From Diplosphaera chodatii (taxonomy: Eukaryota > Chlorophyta > Trebouxiophyceae > Prasiolales > Stichococcaceae), in assembly GCA_032358165.1 (NCBI GenBank), contig JAALGY010000019.1, positions 1,860,001 to 1,924,000 of the forward strand: a stretch of 64,000 bases of DNA, in the 5' to 3' direction. Below the pieces are notes generated by a model. That model had not been told where the DNA came from. It did no database searches and saw only the letters and a program-made list of their open reading frames with translations. Below are positions 1-10,455 of the stretch, in pieces (position 1 is the first letter of the stretch; each line of letters begins with the position of its first letter). Made by a program: the position numbers and the translations under genes.

Positions 1-3000
1 AGACATCCAGATCCGCAAAGCACCTGCGCCCACCGCTCCTCCCGCGTGTCCAGCAGCCCGCTGTATACCCGCTTCACCTGCACAGTAGTCATGTGAAATC
101 TAGAGAACCAGAACACTGTGCCTGCTGCTGCATGCGACAGCAAAGCCGTGCGTTGCATCCACAGCATGCTTGCATCACACCCCAAAAGCTTCAGGAGGTC
201 CGTGTTGGATGTGTAGTGTAGCGAACCAGCAGCAGCTGCCGCATGATGTACCACTCGATGATGCAGACGCTGTGAAAGTTCACGCATGTTGTTGCAGCAG
301 CACAGCCCGAGCATCACCTCGAACTCCAGCAGCGCGGTGTCCATGACGAAGGACACGATGGCAGTGGCCGGCGGCAGCTTCTCGGCTGTGGCGGCGGCCA
401 GCCGCGGGTGCCGGCTGGTCGCGTGCAGCATCAGCCACCGGGCGGCGACGTTGCAGCCGCGCAGGCAGTCCAGCACCTCCTCCGTGTTCTACACACGACA
501 TGTACATGGTCCTGAGGCCCACAGCTCTCTGAAACTACCACCACGTGCAATGCTGGGGCCTCAATGATCCTCTTGCTGGATTTGGGAACCAGCCTGGTCT
601 GTCAGTCAGCAGCACAACACGCGCTTCGATGCCGTTGCAAGGCCATCAGCTCGTCCCTCACCTGCAGCACATACTCCTCACGGACGAGGCCCTCCACGAG
701 AAGCCCGCCCAGCTGCTTCGACAGGCGGGGCAGCGCTGCCGCGTGGCTGGCCGCCAGCGTCGCAGCAGGCCCGGGGCTGGCCACGCTGCTGAGCGCCGTG
801 CGGGCTGCCTGGACGAGGGTGTACGCATGGTGAAATTCGGCCAGCTGCTTTGCAACTTGAAACTGAATGGGTTTGCAGCCTGGGACTGCTTGACCACCAG
901 TCAGTCGGAGCGCACGCGGCCGACCACAAGCGTCTGTCTGGTGCGGTGCCTGCACCTTTTGCAACAGTGTACCTTGTAGTTTGCCCACTCCCATGCAAGG
1001 TCTGCTGAGGCGCCGGGAGCCCAGGCCACGACCCAGTTGTCCTGCCAGTACAGCATGCACACGGGTTGATATGGCCTGCTCTCCAAGCAGTGCCTGCATC
1101 ACCACTGGGAGAGCGTGCACTATGACAGCGTGCATTCTCAACAGGACTTGCTTTGCTTTGACATTGCTGCCTTTCGACGTTGCTGCCCTTGAAAGTCCGT
1201 GTGCTCTTGATGTTGCTGGTCAGCTACAGCCACTGTCTGGCACCCACCGGGAAGTGTTTGTCGACCAGCACGCGCATCAGCGCGCCGTCGCTGTGCAGCA
1301 CCTCCGGCGCATAGAACAGCAGCACATACAGCTGCCCGGCCTGCACGCCAGGTGATCCGACCCTCCAGATGCTGGGTGCAGCTGTTGCGGAGAGGAGCAG
1401 AGCTTGTGTCCAGGGCAGCTTCGTTACACCTTCTGGGCAGAGGGTAGATCAGCAGCTGCCGGCAGCAGATGACACAGCCAGCACCTATCCAGATACCAGC
1501 CAGCACCTGCTGCGCGAGGGCGGTGGAGCGGTGCTCCGGCGACGGGTAGCGCAGGATCTGCGCGTACACGTCGTCCGACCGCAGCCGGCCCAGCAGCGGC
1601 CCGATGACGTCGCGCGGCACGGGCAGCCGCCCCAGGAAGCTCTCCGGGTACCCTGCTGGCATTTCGGTGTGCATGTATTTAGGTTGTCCTCTCAGCATAA
1701 CCGTCACATCTGCCCCTCCACATGGGTTGTGACCGGTAGCATGAGGGGAACAGGCTGTCTGAGCAGTGCAGAAGTGTCCGTTGAGAAGGTACCTGAGGGC
1801 AGCCAGCGGGCTGTTGATGTGAAGCCTGTGCCGGCGCACAGCGCGATCACCGAGTTGATGGATGGCCCCACTGCCTGCGCCAGCCAGCAGCTTCTTGGCA
1901 ATACACATGGTGTGACTTGGCCAGATTAGCTGCAATACATCGTTGAGACATATGGTGCGTTCCTGAGGTACACAGCCCCTGCTCACAAAAGGTAGGTGCC
2001 TGCTATTACAGGCTTGTAGAGCGAGCACCATCAGAAGCGTGGCAGCCACAGCACCGGGGCTTTAATATATCTGCTTTAGTATCGACCGCAGTGCATGTGG
2101 CACCTGGGCGCCCCCGCGCGCCCGGAAGTAGGCGACCACGGAGCGCTCGCGGGGCGGGCCCGGGATGCGGCGGTCCAGCAGCAGCAGCAGGCCGCCCAGC
2201 AGCGCCACCGCCTCCACCATCAGCTGCCGGCCCTCTGGGCCCTGTGGTTGTGCTCAAAGGTCCCAATCATGAAATCCTTGCATTTGATAATGCAGCCACT
2301 CTGTTGTGTTTGCGCTACACCTTCAGCACTTCTTGGGGTGTAATCTGCATGCAAATTGTTGTAGCTCTGGACCGCACCAGCAGCATGGACTCGATGGTGG
2401 CCTGGATGTAGGCGCCCTGCCGCAGCTGCCGGAAGAACGCCGTCAGCTGCCCGTGGTACGCCGCGATGCGCTCATACAGCCGGTACAGGGCCTCCAGGTG
2501 CGCCATGTGCTTCTGCAAGCCAGCCCACCACCTGGTCTCCACATCCCGACCAACCAATGACACTCCGTTGATGCTGCCAGCAGCAACACCAGCTGTGCAG
2601 AGGGCAGGGAGCGTTAAAATGCTTCACTTGCTCCTCACTCGCAACACCCCCACCAATTGGGTGAGCACCTCTCTGAACTCGTCGTCCAGTGCCGTGAGCG
2701 CTGCAGAGGCTTCGATGCGGCGCTCTGCTGCAGAAGCGTCCTTCAGGTACGCAAAGTCCGGCAGCACCGGCGCAAATCTGGAGCTCGCATCCCGCAGGCC
2801 GGCCGGCAGCTCGCCGCTCAGCCGCAGCAGCTCTGCCGTCAGCACATTGCCTTGTGCAACCTGCACACACCATATGCAACGCTCATATGTAACCCCGATG
2901 TGTTGTTTCTCTGGACGCCATTGCTGTTTGCCATGTGCATCTCCTCACCAGAATGAGGAGTGCCTCCTTGGGCGCGCTGTTGACGCTGTCGTATGAGGCT

Positions 3001-3092
3001 GCCGCTGCGGCGGCGGCGGAGCTGCGGCGGGCAGTGGACGGGGCGCGGCTCCACAGCGAGCGCGGCGTCTCGAGGCTGGCAAATGACGCCAT
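1..3092 (-). CDS. WASHC5: WASH complex subunit strumpellin, 5' part (gene runs off left edge)
   Basis: Strumpellin is a core subunit of the WASH complex, which activates Arp2/3 on endosomes. I read these exons on the minus strand: 3092-2949 (start, Ala-rich N-terminus), 2860-2639, 2512-2378, 2241-2104, 1874-1793, 1652-1507, 1340-1248, 1041-973, about 847-662, 488 to about 300, and 80-24. All junctions join in frame at GT/AG borders. Recognisable family blocks are LTAELLRLSGELP, ALDDEFREVL, GAYIQATIESMLL, GRLRSDDVYAQI, YPSPEHRSTALAQQ, DKHFP joined to DNWVV, and CNVAARWLMLHA, in the same order as in animal strumpellin. The start at 3092 is chosen because MASFASLETP precedes a short N-terminal exon ending in EALLIL, which joins directly to VAQGNVLTAELL. 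The C-terminal half lies outside the window. Family identity is confident; the exact N-terminus is less so. Confidence 0.88.
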
Positions 3093-3666
3093 TGTAGGTG
3101 CTTCTGCGAGAACGCCAGTTGGCACCCGCCCAAGTCCAATGTCAGCTACTCAACCTCATTGCATTGGCTGGGCGACTTGTCAACGCCGGATTGACAACGG
3201 CGATCAGCATGCCGTCCCGCCGCAACCTGCTAAATGGCGCACGGCTGGCTTTGTGATCAACGCTGGGACAACTTCCGCGGCATCTCTCGCGTGCGCATGG
3301 CGCGTATGTGCTGATGCAGGCTCTGTGGGCAGTCGTTCTTATAGGCACAATATGATGCTGAGGACCTCTGCTAGATGATCCCAGCACCGCCAACGCAGGT
3401 GCACTGCAAACTGATCGTACACAATTCGCCCGGGCTTCTGCAAGTGGTGGACCTACAATGCCTCAAAGAGATGCCGAGGGCATGTTCCGCGGAGCCAGTT
3501 GTCCACGTTTGCCTGGTGCATCGACATTGTGGCATGCTCGCATGCATGCAAAGTCCGAGACCTCGCTTCATGACATCGTTCTCCTCCCTGCCACTCACTT
3601 CCACACCGGCAAAGTGCATTGGGCCCGACCTATCATGCAATGTTGATTTGCCCACACCATCTGACA
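3093..3666. other. Intergenic: WASHC5 upstream region and 3' flank of the hydrolase gene
   Basis: Between the WASHC5 start and the stop of the next minus-strand gene I see only short, unrelated open frames and no recognisable domain, repeat or RNA. It probably contains the WASHC5 promoter and the 3' UTR of the TPR-hydrolase gene. Confidence 0.5.
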
Positions 3667-6194
3667 TCAAGTGGCGACCTCCACGACATCCTCTCCTGAC
3701 GCCGCCACTGGCGGTGGTGCGGCCAGATGCCGCGCCCAGAACTGCATGCACACCCGCGCTTCTACAGGACCGCTGATCATCTGGTGGCCCTTGCCCCGTA
3801 TGATCTCCAGTTGCGCTGGTGTATCTGCATTGCCATCATGCGCAGGCTTGGCACTGACCACATGTGAACGACTGCAGCTTCATCACCTTGCACTCGCGGA
3901 CCATGACCTGCCAGTGCACAGCATTCAGACGCCGGATGCAATGTCTTGGTGAGCGCATCAGCAGAACGTGCAAGCTCACCTCTGTGCCTGTTCAGCAGCT
4001 GCACCGCCAGCTTCACATCTTTGAGCGGCACGCGGTCGTCCCTGTCTCCACATGTCACCAGCACTGGTGTTGCCCTGCTGACGCCTGCAGTGAGGTGCGA
4101 CGGCGCGCCTCACCAGACTGCGCTCGCATGACCTAGCAGTGCAGTGGAAAGCAGTGGCACACGAGATGCAGGAGCTGGGCACGTGGAGCCAACGGAGGAG
4201 TGTGCAATAAAACCTTCTGGGCCTGTGTCTGGCGGCATCGGTACTGGCAGCCCCGGCGCATCAGGGGCCTCACGGGTGCCTGAAATGAAGGAGGCCGAGA
4301 CGGCGACGCAGCTGCCTAGTGCCTCGTCGCCACTGCAGTGAAGAGGGGACTTCCGTGGCGGCCAACTTTCAAGCATGACAAGCGTACCTCGTACCGTAAG
4401 CTGCCATCCCTGCTGCGGGTCTTGCGCCTGACACATGTGCTTCTGGTAGCCATTCTGCAGTACTCACCATGAATTGGCCGCGAGATGCAGCGCTATTGTG
4501 CCGCCCTGGGAGAAGCCCAGCAGGTGGATCCGCCGCCGCGGCCAGCCGCCGCCAGCCGACAGCCGCTTCAGGGTGGCCTCCATGAGCTGGACAGTCTCCG
4601 CAGCGCTGCCAATACGTTCTGCTGCAGCTTCGCGGGGCGGGTTGCGCTGCAGATCAGGAGAATCATCTCGGTCAGCACCTACAGGCATGCGAGTTTATAT
4701 CCCAGCCCCCCACGACACAGCGGCAGCTGCAGTATCTTCACACTAAGCAGAGCATTGCAACACAGCAGTGTGCGTCAAGTGCGCACACCGGCAGCAGCTC
4801 GCCATCAGCGTCAAAGGCCTCGAACCAGGCGCGGCCAGGGACGCCCGCCGGCAGGGGCAGCGGGCCCGGCAGCGCCAGTGATGCGGTGTTTGGCAGCGAC
4901 AGCTGCTGCGCCAGCTGTGCATACGGCTCTGCAGGACATCCATGGTGTCCTCGTCAACAGGATCGATAAGTGGCGGTCTCCTACCAGATAGGGGCTTGGC
5001 AATGCCTAAAGCGATCTGCCAGCATCATTGGGTTGTGCAAGGTAAATCAAGTAGTGAAGCTTACCAGGTCCGTCCCCCAGACCGTGCAACAGGATCAGCA
5101 GGTTATGATCGCTGCCGTCCGCAGAGTGCTGGAAGCGGTGCCCAGGCTGCAGCTCTGGCGGCAGCAGTGCCGCCACTGCCTCTGCATCTGCTGTCCTCCC
5201 TGTGCAACATCCAGTGCACAGCAGCTGACAGGAGAAGAACTGCTGCTCAGAGAACTGCTGCTCATGTGCATCTCAAAACAAAAGCACTTGCCCTGCGGCT
5301 TGTGTGCATTTGCAACGACAGAGTGTGGAGGCTGATGCTCACACCTGGTCACCTGATGGCGTTGCGGCTGTGAAGTGTCTGCCGCCCTGTGCAGCCTGAT
5401 CGACCGCCTGACGCACTGCCGCTCGCCCGCCGCCCGTAGGCGCACCTGTTTGCATCGGGGTGCCGCTACCGCTGACTGTTGTGGCCTGTTGCTGCAAGCG
5501 CCGCAGCAGCTGCTCGGCAGCTCCAGCGTCCGCGTCGCCTATGCCACGCCAACTATATGCTGAGCGGCCGTCTGCCGGCTGACCCTTTGTGATAGCAATT
5601 TCGATGGACCAAAGCACCCACCTGCGCAGTCCACTGACTGTTTTGCTGCCGCACGCGCGTCTGCTGTCCGACCCAGGGCCTCCAGTGCGGCCGCCTTGCG
5701 GTACCAGCCCTTGTCCCACCTGCATGTCAGTACGTGAGGCATTAGCGACTACACGGCAGATCCTGTTTGGATGCCCTTCGGCCGAGTCCGACTGGCACTG
5801 CCAATCATCCTGTGCAGATGTTGCAGTACCCATCGGAACCGCACACAGCTCGAATGGTTATCAAGTGCTCACCTGGGCTGCAGCTGCAGCGCGGCCAGTG
5901 CATCTGCCAGTGCACCCTGCGCGTCACCCAGCTTCAGTCGCGCTGCAGCCCTGCATGGGACAATTGCACGCACGTACAAATACCCCAACGATTGAAAGCG
6001 CCATCACCGCGGTTCTGTATCGACATGTGCATGTGTTCGGCATCAGGCGCAGCATGGCATCAGGACCTGTTGCCGTGCAGAAGGTGTCTCGTATCCCTTT
6101 CCACATCGCTGTTGATTACATCTGTGTAGTGGTGCTCGGCGTCTGTAAATCTGCCGTCCTTGAAAGCGTCGTTGCCCAGCTCCCTGCTGGCCAT
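3667..6194 (-). CDS. TPR domain fused to phospholipase/carboxylesterase-type alpha/beta hydrolase
   Basis: The N-terminal exons (about 6194-6105, 5955-5873, 5715-5625) encode a TPR-like unit: ELGNDAFKDGRFTDAEHHY, then RLKLGDAQGALADALAALQL, then GWYRKAAALEALGR. A Gln/Gly-rich linker follows (about 5547-5348). The C-terminal part is an acyl-protein-thioesterase-like hydrolase: LLILLHGLGD (oxyanion region, about 5095), LLGFSQGGTIALHL (nucleophile elbow GFSQG, about 4500), LVTCGDRDDRVP (acid residue, about 4050) and IIRGKGHQM (catalytic His, about 3790). The full Ser-Asp-His triad is therefore present. The start at 6194 is the ATG just before SRELGNDAF. All exons lie on one strand with short introns. 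That the TPR and hydrolase parts form one protein is inferred from uninterrupted exon spacing; two adjacent genes are possible. Confidence 0.72.
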
Positions 6195-6616
6195 CAGCAG
6201 CAGATCAGCATATGCTGAGCGCAGTGCAGTGCATGTGCGCAGTCGCAACGCCTTGATGGCTTATTCTTGTCTTGAATGAACACTGAGCACTTGCTTAGGA
6301 GTGAGCACAAGACAGAGCTGCAGCCCTGTTTCTGCATTGCGCCAGGCTGGACACATGTGGCAGCATGCATGACATATGGCGCAGTGCACAATTATCACAA
6401 ATGTGCTTGTGCAGCACATGCCTATCTGCAAAACGTGTATTACGACCACAAGGTGGATAGTATCAAAGGTCAATCTGCTCGGGTTGTGTTGGCTGCTCAA
6501 AGCCGGCGCTGACATTGCATGCAGACCTAAGTTACTGTTGGTGCGCCGTGACACCTGCTCGGGCTGGTGTATAATGTCTCAGCATGTTATCTGACGGTCA
6601 GCCGTGAGACCCTACG
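6195..6616. promoter_or_regulatory. Divergent promoter region between the TPR-hydrolase and DUF1802 genes
   Basis: About 420 bases separate the two divergently read starts (6194 on minus, 6617 on plus). Open frames here are short and resemble no family. I infer a shared promoter region from gene orientation only; no specific motif is claimed. Confidence 0.4.
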
Positions 6617-8180
6617 ATGGTGTCTGTGGCCTCTCGCTGCTGCGGCCAGCAGCTGGCCCACGTCAGCTACACAGGGCCAACACATCCCCGGGTCTCTGAA
6701 CAAGGCTTGGCAGCACCCCGACAAGAAGCAATCCGTGGTGTTGGGCATCACCATCGATTATACTCGCGAGGCTACGGCAATGCAGTGTATGCGGAACGGA
6801 GGGCCACCCATGCACAAGCTGCGCCAGATGCTGCAGCGGCAGCGCAGTTACAGCCCAGGCAGACAGAAGCCGCGACACGGCCATCAGACCAGCACGGCGG
6901 GGTGCTCGCTCTGAAAGAGTGGGCTGTTACCTGCGCGGCTCTTGCCCAGGGCGAGCAGACGGTGCGCACATGCTCAGCTCGCATGTGCTGCAGACATCAT
7001 GAGTGTGCCAGTTCCCGTTGTTTTGCTGCACAACACACACAACATGCAGTCACGAATGATGCAGCGGTGTGCCCCTTTTGTTAGGTGGTGCTGCGGAAGG
7101 GCGGCATCAGAGAGCCAGCATTTGTGCCGTCGGCCCGCCGCTTCTTGCTGTTCCCCACATCCTTCCACTCCGGGGCAGACCTCGTGAAGCCTCGCGCCGC
7201 CAAGCAGTTTGCGCAGGTGCCACTCAGAAGCCTGTTTTGTCATCGTTTGTCGATTCAGCAATCTGGACATCGTGGCATGATGGCAATGATGTCCTGCTCA
7301 AGGTTCAGAGTGCATCAACTGCATCTGCGGCTGAGCAGTTGACACTTTGATGCTGAGCATGGCAGGTTTTGCAGCATCTTGTACTGCTTTGCTACCGTGC
7401 AAGAGGTAGGTCCAAGCATCTTGCAGTTTTTAATAGTGGGAACTGCTTGTGCTGCGCAGGAGCTCCGACTCGAGCCTAAGGACCAGGAGCTGCTCACGGT
7501 GGAGGTGGCAGCAGAAGTGACGGGGGCCTGGACCACAGCAGACCCCGCGGTGCTTGCAGCGCTCGACAGCTTCCACATATGGACGCCCGAGTACCTTGAG
7601 AAGCGGTGCGCGCCATCGGCACACCCTTCTGGCAAGGCTGTAAACTGTGACATTTGACACCAAACGCAGAATTGTCACCAATTTCATGCTTGATGCACAT
7701 GTGACTCCTGCCCATGCGGCAGGAGGACATCTGCATGCCAGCCCTGCCGCTATGCTGAGGCCGCACACCGGCACAGCAGCCTATATGCTGCATGAATGTG
7801 ACGACCACGCCTTAGGCTGCTCTGTTTTGATGCAGCTGTTTTGCTGCAGACTTCGGTGGCGTCAAAAGCAGCCGATCACAGTGCTGGAATTGCGATGCCA
7901 GCGGCTGCAGGCGCCGCTGACGCTACCCAACAGCCCAGATTTGTGGGGCTGCTTCAGCTGGGTCACGCTGCCGGTGGAGCAGCATGTGCAGGATGGAGGC
8001 AGTGGCGGCGGCTGCAGCAGCAGCGGCGGCGGCGGCAGCGGCACGAAGCGCATGGATGCGCTATTGAGGGGTGCTGTGCCAGTGGTGGCAGAAGAAGACT
8101 TTGCCCGGCAGGCACAAAATATACGAGCAGCACTCGACGTCTTGCAAGACATGCAGGAGCTGCACGTGCTACCTTCCTAG
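6617..8180 (+). CDS. DUF1802 family protein
   Basis: Four exons join in frame: 6617-6961, 7085-7216, 7460-7605 and 7850-8180. They give the DUF1802 signature ALKEWAVTCAALAQGEQT, then VVLRKGGIREPAF, RRFLLFPTSFHSGADLVKP, ELRLEPKDQELLTVEVAAEV, LDSFHIWTPEYLEKR, then LRWRQKQPITVLELRCQRL. The junction EKR/LRW splits an Arg codon across the intron exactly as the family pattern requires. A Gly/Ser-rich insert (about 8000-8040) precedes a helical C-terminus ending at the stop near 8180. DUF1802 proteins occur in cyanobacteria, other bacteria and algae, and their biochemical role is not known to me. The region before ALKEWAV (6617 to about 6905) is low-complexity and weakly supported; the true first exon could differ. 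Confidence 0.78.
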
Positions 8181-9104
8181 GCCTAGCTCATGTGCACTTG
8201 AGGTCTGTCATAGCACATATGTACTATTACTTGGACGAGGACCCCTTGCGTACTTAGCAAAACTGGTCACGGGAATTTCGTAATGAACGCTCATGAGCCA
8301 TGAGAGCGCGCCACGTCAGCAAATGCTCTGAGAGCGTCCCCCAAACATCGACCCTCAGGGTGTATAAATATTGCCCAAACAGCTGTGCGCCACGTCAGCA
8401 TTTTGCACAAAGAGTCTTCCTCCTATGGGTCATAACTTGATGCCACCTATGCCAGCTAGAACCTGTACCAAATGGCACCTATATCAAATGGCGCCTATAC
8501 CACATACCGTAGCACCTATACCAAATGAAATATAACCATCTACGCCAGATGACACCACCCCACACCAATGGCACCTACGGTATACTCCCCACATGGCTGC
8601 ATCATCTGCAGAGATATTTTACATCTTACGGTTCGTTTGGAACCCTTGATCAGCCAATTAAATTCCCGTCCACGCTAGTTTCTGGTGCAATATTCTTCTT
8701 AGCTTGTTCAGGGTTTCGTTCAATGTGCAAGTGAATGTCGTGCGTCGATGGTGCATGTTTCACACCAAGCCCGCCACAGGGCGTCAGGTGCCGCTGTCTT
8801 CACAGTTTGCCTACTAATATCTAGCAAGGCGGCCAGGCCTGCAGCGACTCACCCCCGGTGCATTTGTTGCAGGGATGCTATTCTGTAACCACGGCAGTAG
8901 TCCTGCATCTGCACCTCCACCTGTGCAGCCGGTGGAGATCCATCAAGGGTAATACACCGGAGCTGTTTTAGCGGACTTGCATGCATGCAACTCAACCACA
9001 CCTCACCGATGCAGTTGCACACATGCGCAGGGTTGTCAGCTGGACCCATGTCAGAAACAGGAGCTCTGCACTTCTATTAGTTGAATTATTCGATGCACGG
9101 GGTT
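8181..9104. other. Gene-free stretch with short degenerate repeats
   Basis: No credible coding exon. At 8440-8590 there is a run of degenerate motifs of the form CACCTATACCAAATGG, repeated several times with variation. At 8311 and 8389 the 12-mer GCCACGTCAGCA recurs about 78 bases apart, with TATAAATA between them near 8362. The stretch leads directly into the 143-bp tandem array. Confidence 0.5.
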
Positions 9105-10252
9105 GCAGCCTCCAGGGGTAAGTAGTCACCGGCTAGACAGCTGCAGAGGATGTCAGACGTTTGAGTTTGGGGTGTGGCCAGGAGGAAAGATGGTTAAAAG
9201 TGACATGAATCGTGGCAAAAATGTTGCTGCAGTCGACCGCTCTACTGCAGCCTCCAGGGGGCAAGCAGCCACCGGCTAGACAGCTGCAGAGGATGTCAGA
9301 CGTTTGAGTTTGGGGTGTGGCCAGGAGGAAAGATGGTTAAAAGTGACATGAATCGTGGTAAAAATGTTGCTGCAGTCGACCGCTCTACTGCAGCCTCCAG
9401 GGGGCAAGCAGCCACCGGCTAGACAGCTGCAGAGGATGTCAGACGTTTGAGCCTGGGGTGCGACCAGGAGAAGAGATGGCCAAAAGGTGACATGAATCGT
9501 GGTAAAAATGTTGCTGCAGTCGACCGCTCTACTGCAGCCTCCAGGGGGCAAGCAGCCACCGGCTAGACAGCTGCAGAGGATGTCAGACGTTTGAGCCTGG
9601 GGTGCGACCAGGAGAAGAGATGGCCAAAAGGTGACATGAATCGTGGTAAAAATGTTGCTGCAGTCGACCGCACTACTGCAGCCTCCAGGGGGCAAGCAGC
9701 CACCGGCTAGACAGCTGCAGAGGATGTCAGACGTTTGAGCCTGGGGTGCGACCAGGAGAAGAGATGGCCAAAAGGTGACATGAATCGTGGTAAAAATGTT
9801 GCTGCAGTCGACCGCTCTACTGCAGCCTCCAGGGGGCAAGCAGCCACCGGCTAGACAGCTGCAGAGGATGTCAGACGTTTGAGTTTGGGGTGTGGCCAGG
9901 AGGAAAGATGGTTAAAAGTGACATGAATCGTGGTAAAAATGTTGCTGCAGTCGACCGCTCTACTGCAGCCTCCAGGGGGCAAGCAGCCACCGGCTAGACA
10001 GCTGCAGAGGATGTCAGACGTTTGAGCCTGGGGTGCGACCAGGAGAAGAGATGGCCAAAAGGTGACATGAATCGTGGTAAAAATGTTGCTGCAGTCGACC
10101 GCTCTACTGCAGCCTCCAGGGGGCAAGCAGCCACCGGCTAGACAGCTGCAGAGGATGTCAGACGTTTGAGCCTGGGGTGCGACCAGGAGAAGAGATGGCC
10201 AAAAGGTGACATGAATCGTGGTAAAAATGTTGCTGCAGTCGAAAAAATGTTG
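9105..10252. repeat. Tandem array, eight copies of a ~142-144 bp unit
   Basis: Copies begin with GCAGCCTCCAGGGG at 9105, 9247, 9390, 9534, 9678, 9822, 9965 and 10109, a period of 142-144 bases. Two sequence types alternate. Type A contains TTTGGGGTGTGGCCAGGAGG and type B contains CCTGGGGTGCGACCAGGAGA. The order is A, A, B, B, B, A, B, B. On the minus strand each unit includes GTAGAGCGGTCGACTGCAG followed by CAACATTTTT. That segment is identical to the D-stem/anticodon-arm end and trailer of the adjacent tRNA-Cys 5' half. Minus-strand open frames across the array (e.g. 9276-9839) arise because near-multiples of three keep the frame open; they show no gene-like features. Confidence 0.95.
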
Positions 10253-10262
10253 CTGCAGTCGA
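10223..10262. repeat. Perfect 20-bp tandem duplication at the tRNA 5'-half end
   Basis: Two adjacent identical 20-mers (AAAAATGTTGCTGCAGTCGA on the plus strand) lie at 10223-10242 and 10243-10262. One copy belongs to the tRNA anticodon arm and trailer; the other is the edge of the last 143-bp repeat. The join creates the T6 run. Confidence 0.9.
10242..10247 (-). terminator. Pol III-type T6 terminator after the tRNA 5' half
   Basis: On the minus strand six T residues lie five bases (CAACA) after G37 of the tRNA 5' half. The neighbouring repeat units have only T5 at this place. The extra T comes from a perfect 20-bp tandem duplication (10223-10242 and 10243-10262). Confidence 0.65.
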
Positions 10263-10354
10263 CCGCTCTACCACTGAGCTAGCACTCCCCGTTTATTACA
10301 AGCCTATTCAGGCCCCTTAGGAGCACACCGGGTTTGAACCAGTGACCTGTCGAT
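10253..10354 (-). tRNA. trnC-GCA: Circularly permuted tRNA-Cys (GCA): 3' half upstream of 5' half
   Basis: Reading the minus strand, the tRNA 3' half (10354-10319, 36 nt) comes first, then a 30-nt spacer (10318-10289), then the 5' half (10288-10253, 36 nt). Reordered, they form a complete 72-nt cloverleaf: acceptor GGAGTGC/GTGCTCC (two G-U pairs), U8-A9, D arm GCTC-AGTGGTA-GAGC, anticodon stem GTCGA/TCGAC, loop CTGCAGA with anticodon GCA, variable AGGTC, T arm ACTGG-TTCAAAC-CCGGT and discriminator U73, as expected for tRNA-Cys. The break falls after G37, the usual tRNA intron position. A-box TAGCTCAGTGG and B-box GGTTCAAACC are present but in inverted order. CCA is not encoded. A T6 run follows the 5' half. 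No 3' half is visible downstream, so a normal intron-containing gene does not fit. Confidence 0.87.
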
Positions 10355-10455
10355 GACTTCAACGCAATGTCACACAATGTGGCATGGTGCATTGAGAGTG
10401 CTGCCCCTGTCACACAGCAACCGTCAATCTAATAACAGGCGGTTTTAGGGTTTGT

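Noticed and set aside
9276..10126. Long minus-strand open frames with internal repeats (187 and 91 codons), looking like a repeat protein
   Set aside because: They fall exactly on the 143-bp non-coding array. The frame stays open only because several units are 144 bases long. There are no start context, splice or composition signs of a gene.
9105..10252. CRISPR array
   Set aside because: The repeats are contiguous ~143-bp units without unique spacers, and the genome is eukaryotic.
10253..10354. Ordinary intron-containing tRNA-Cys on the minus strand
   Set aside because: The only matching 3' half lies upstream of the 5' half on that strand. Nothing downstream pairs with the anticodon or acceptor stems.
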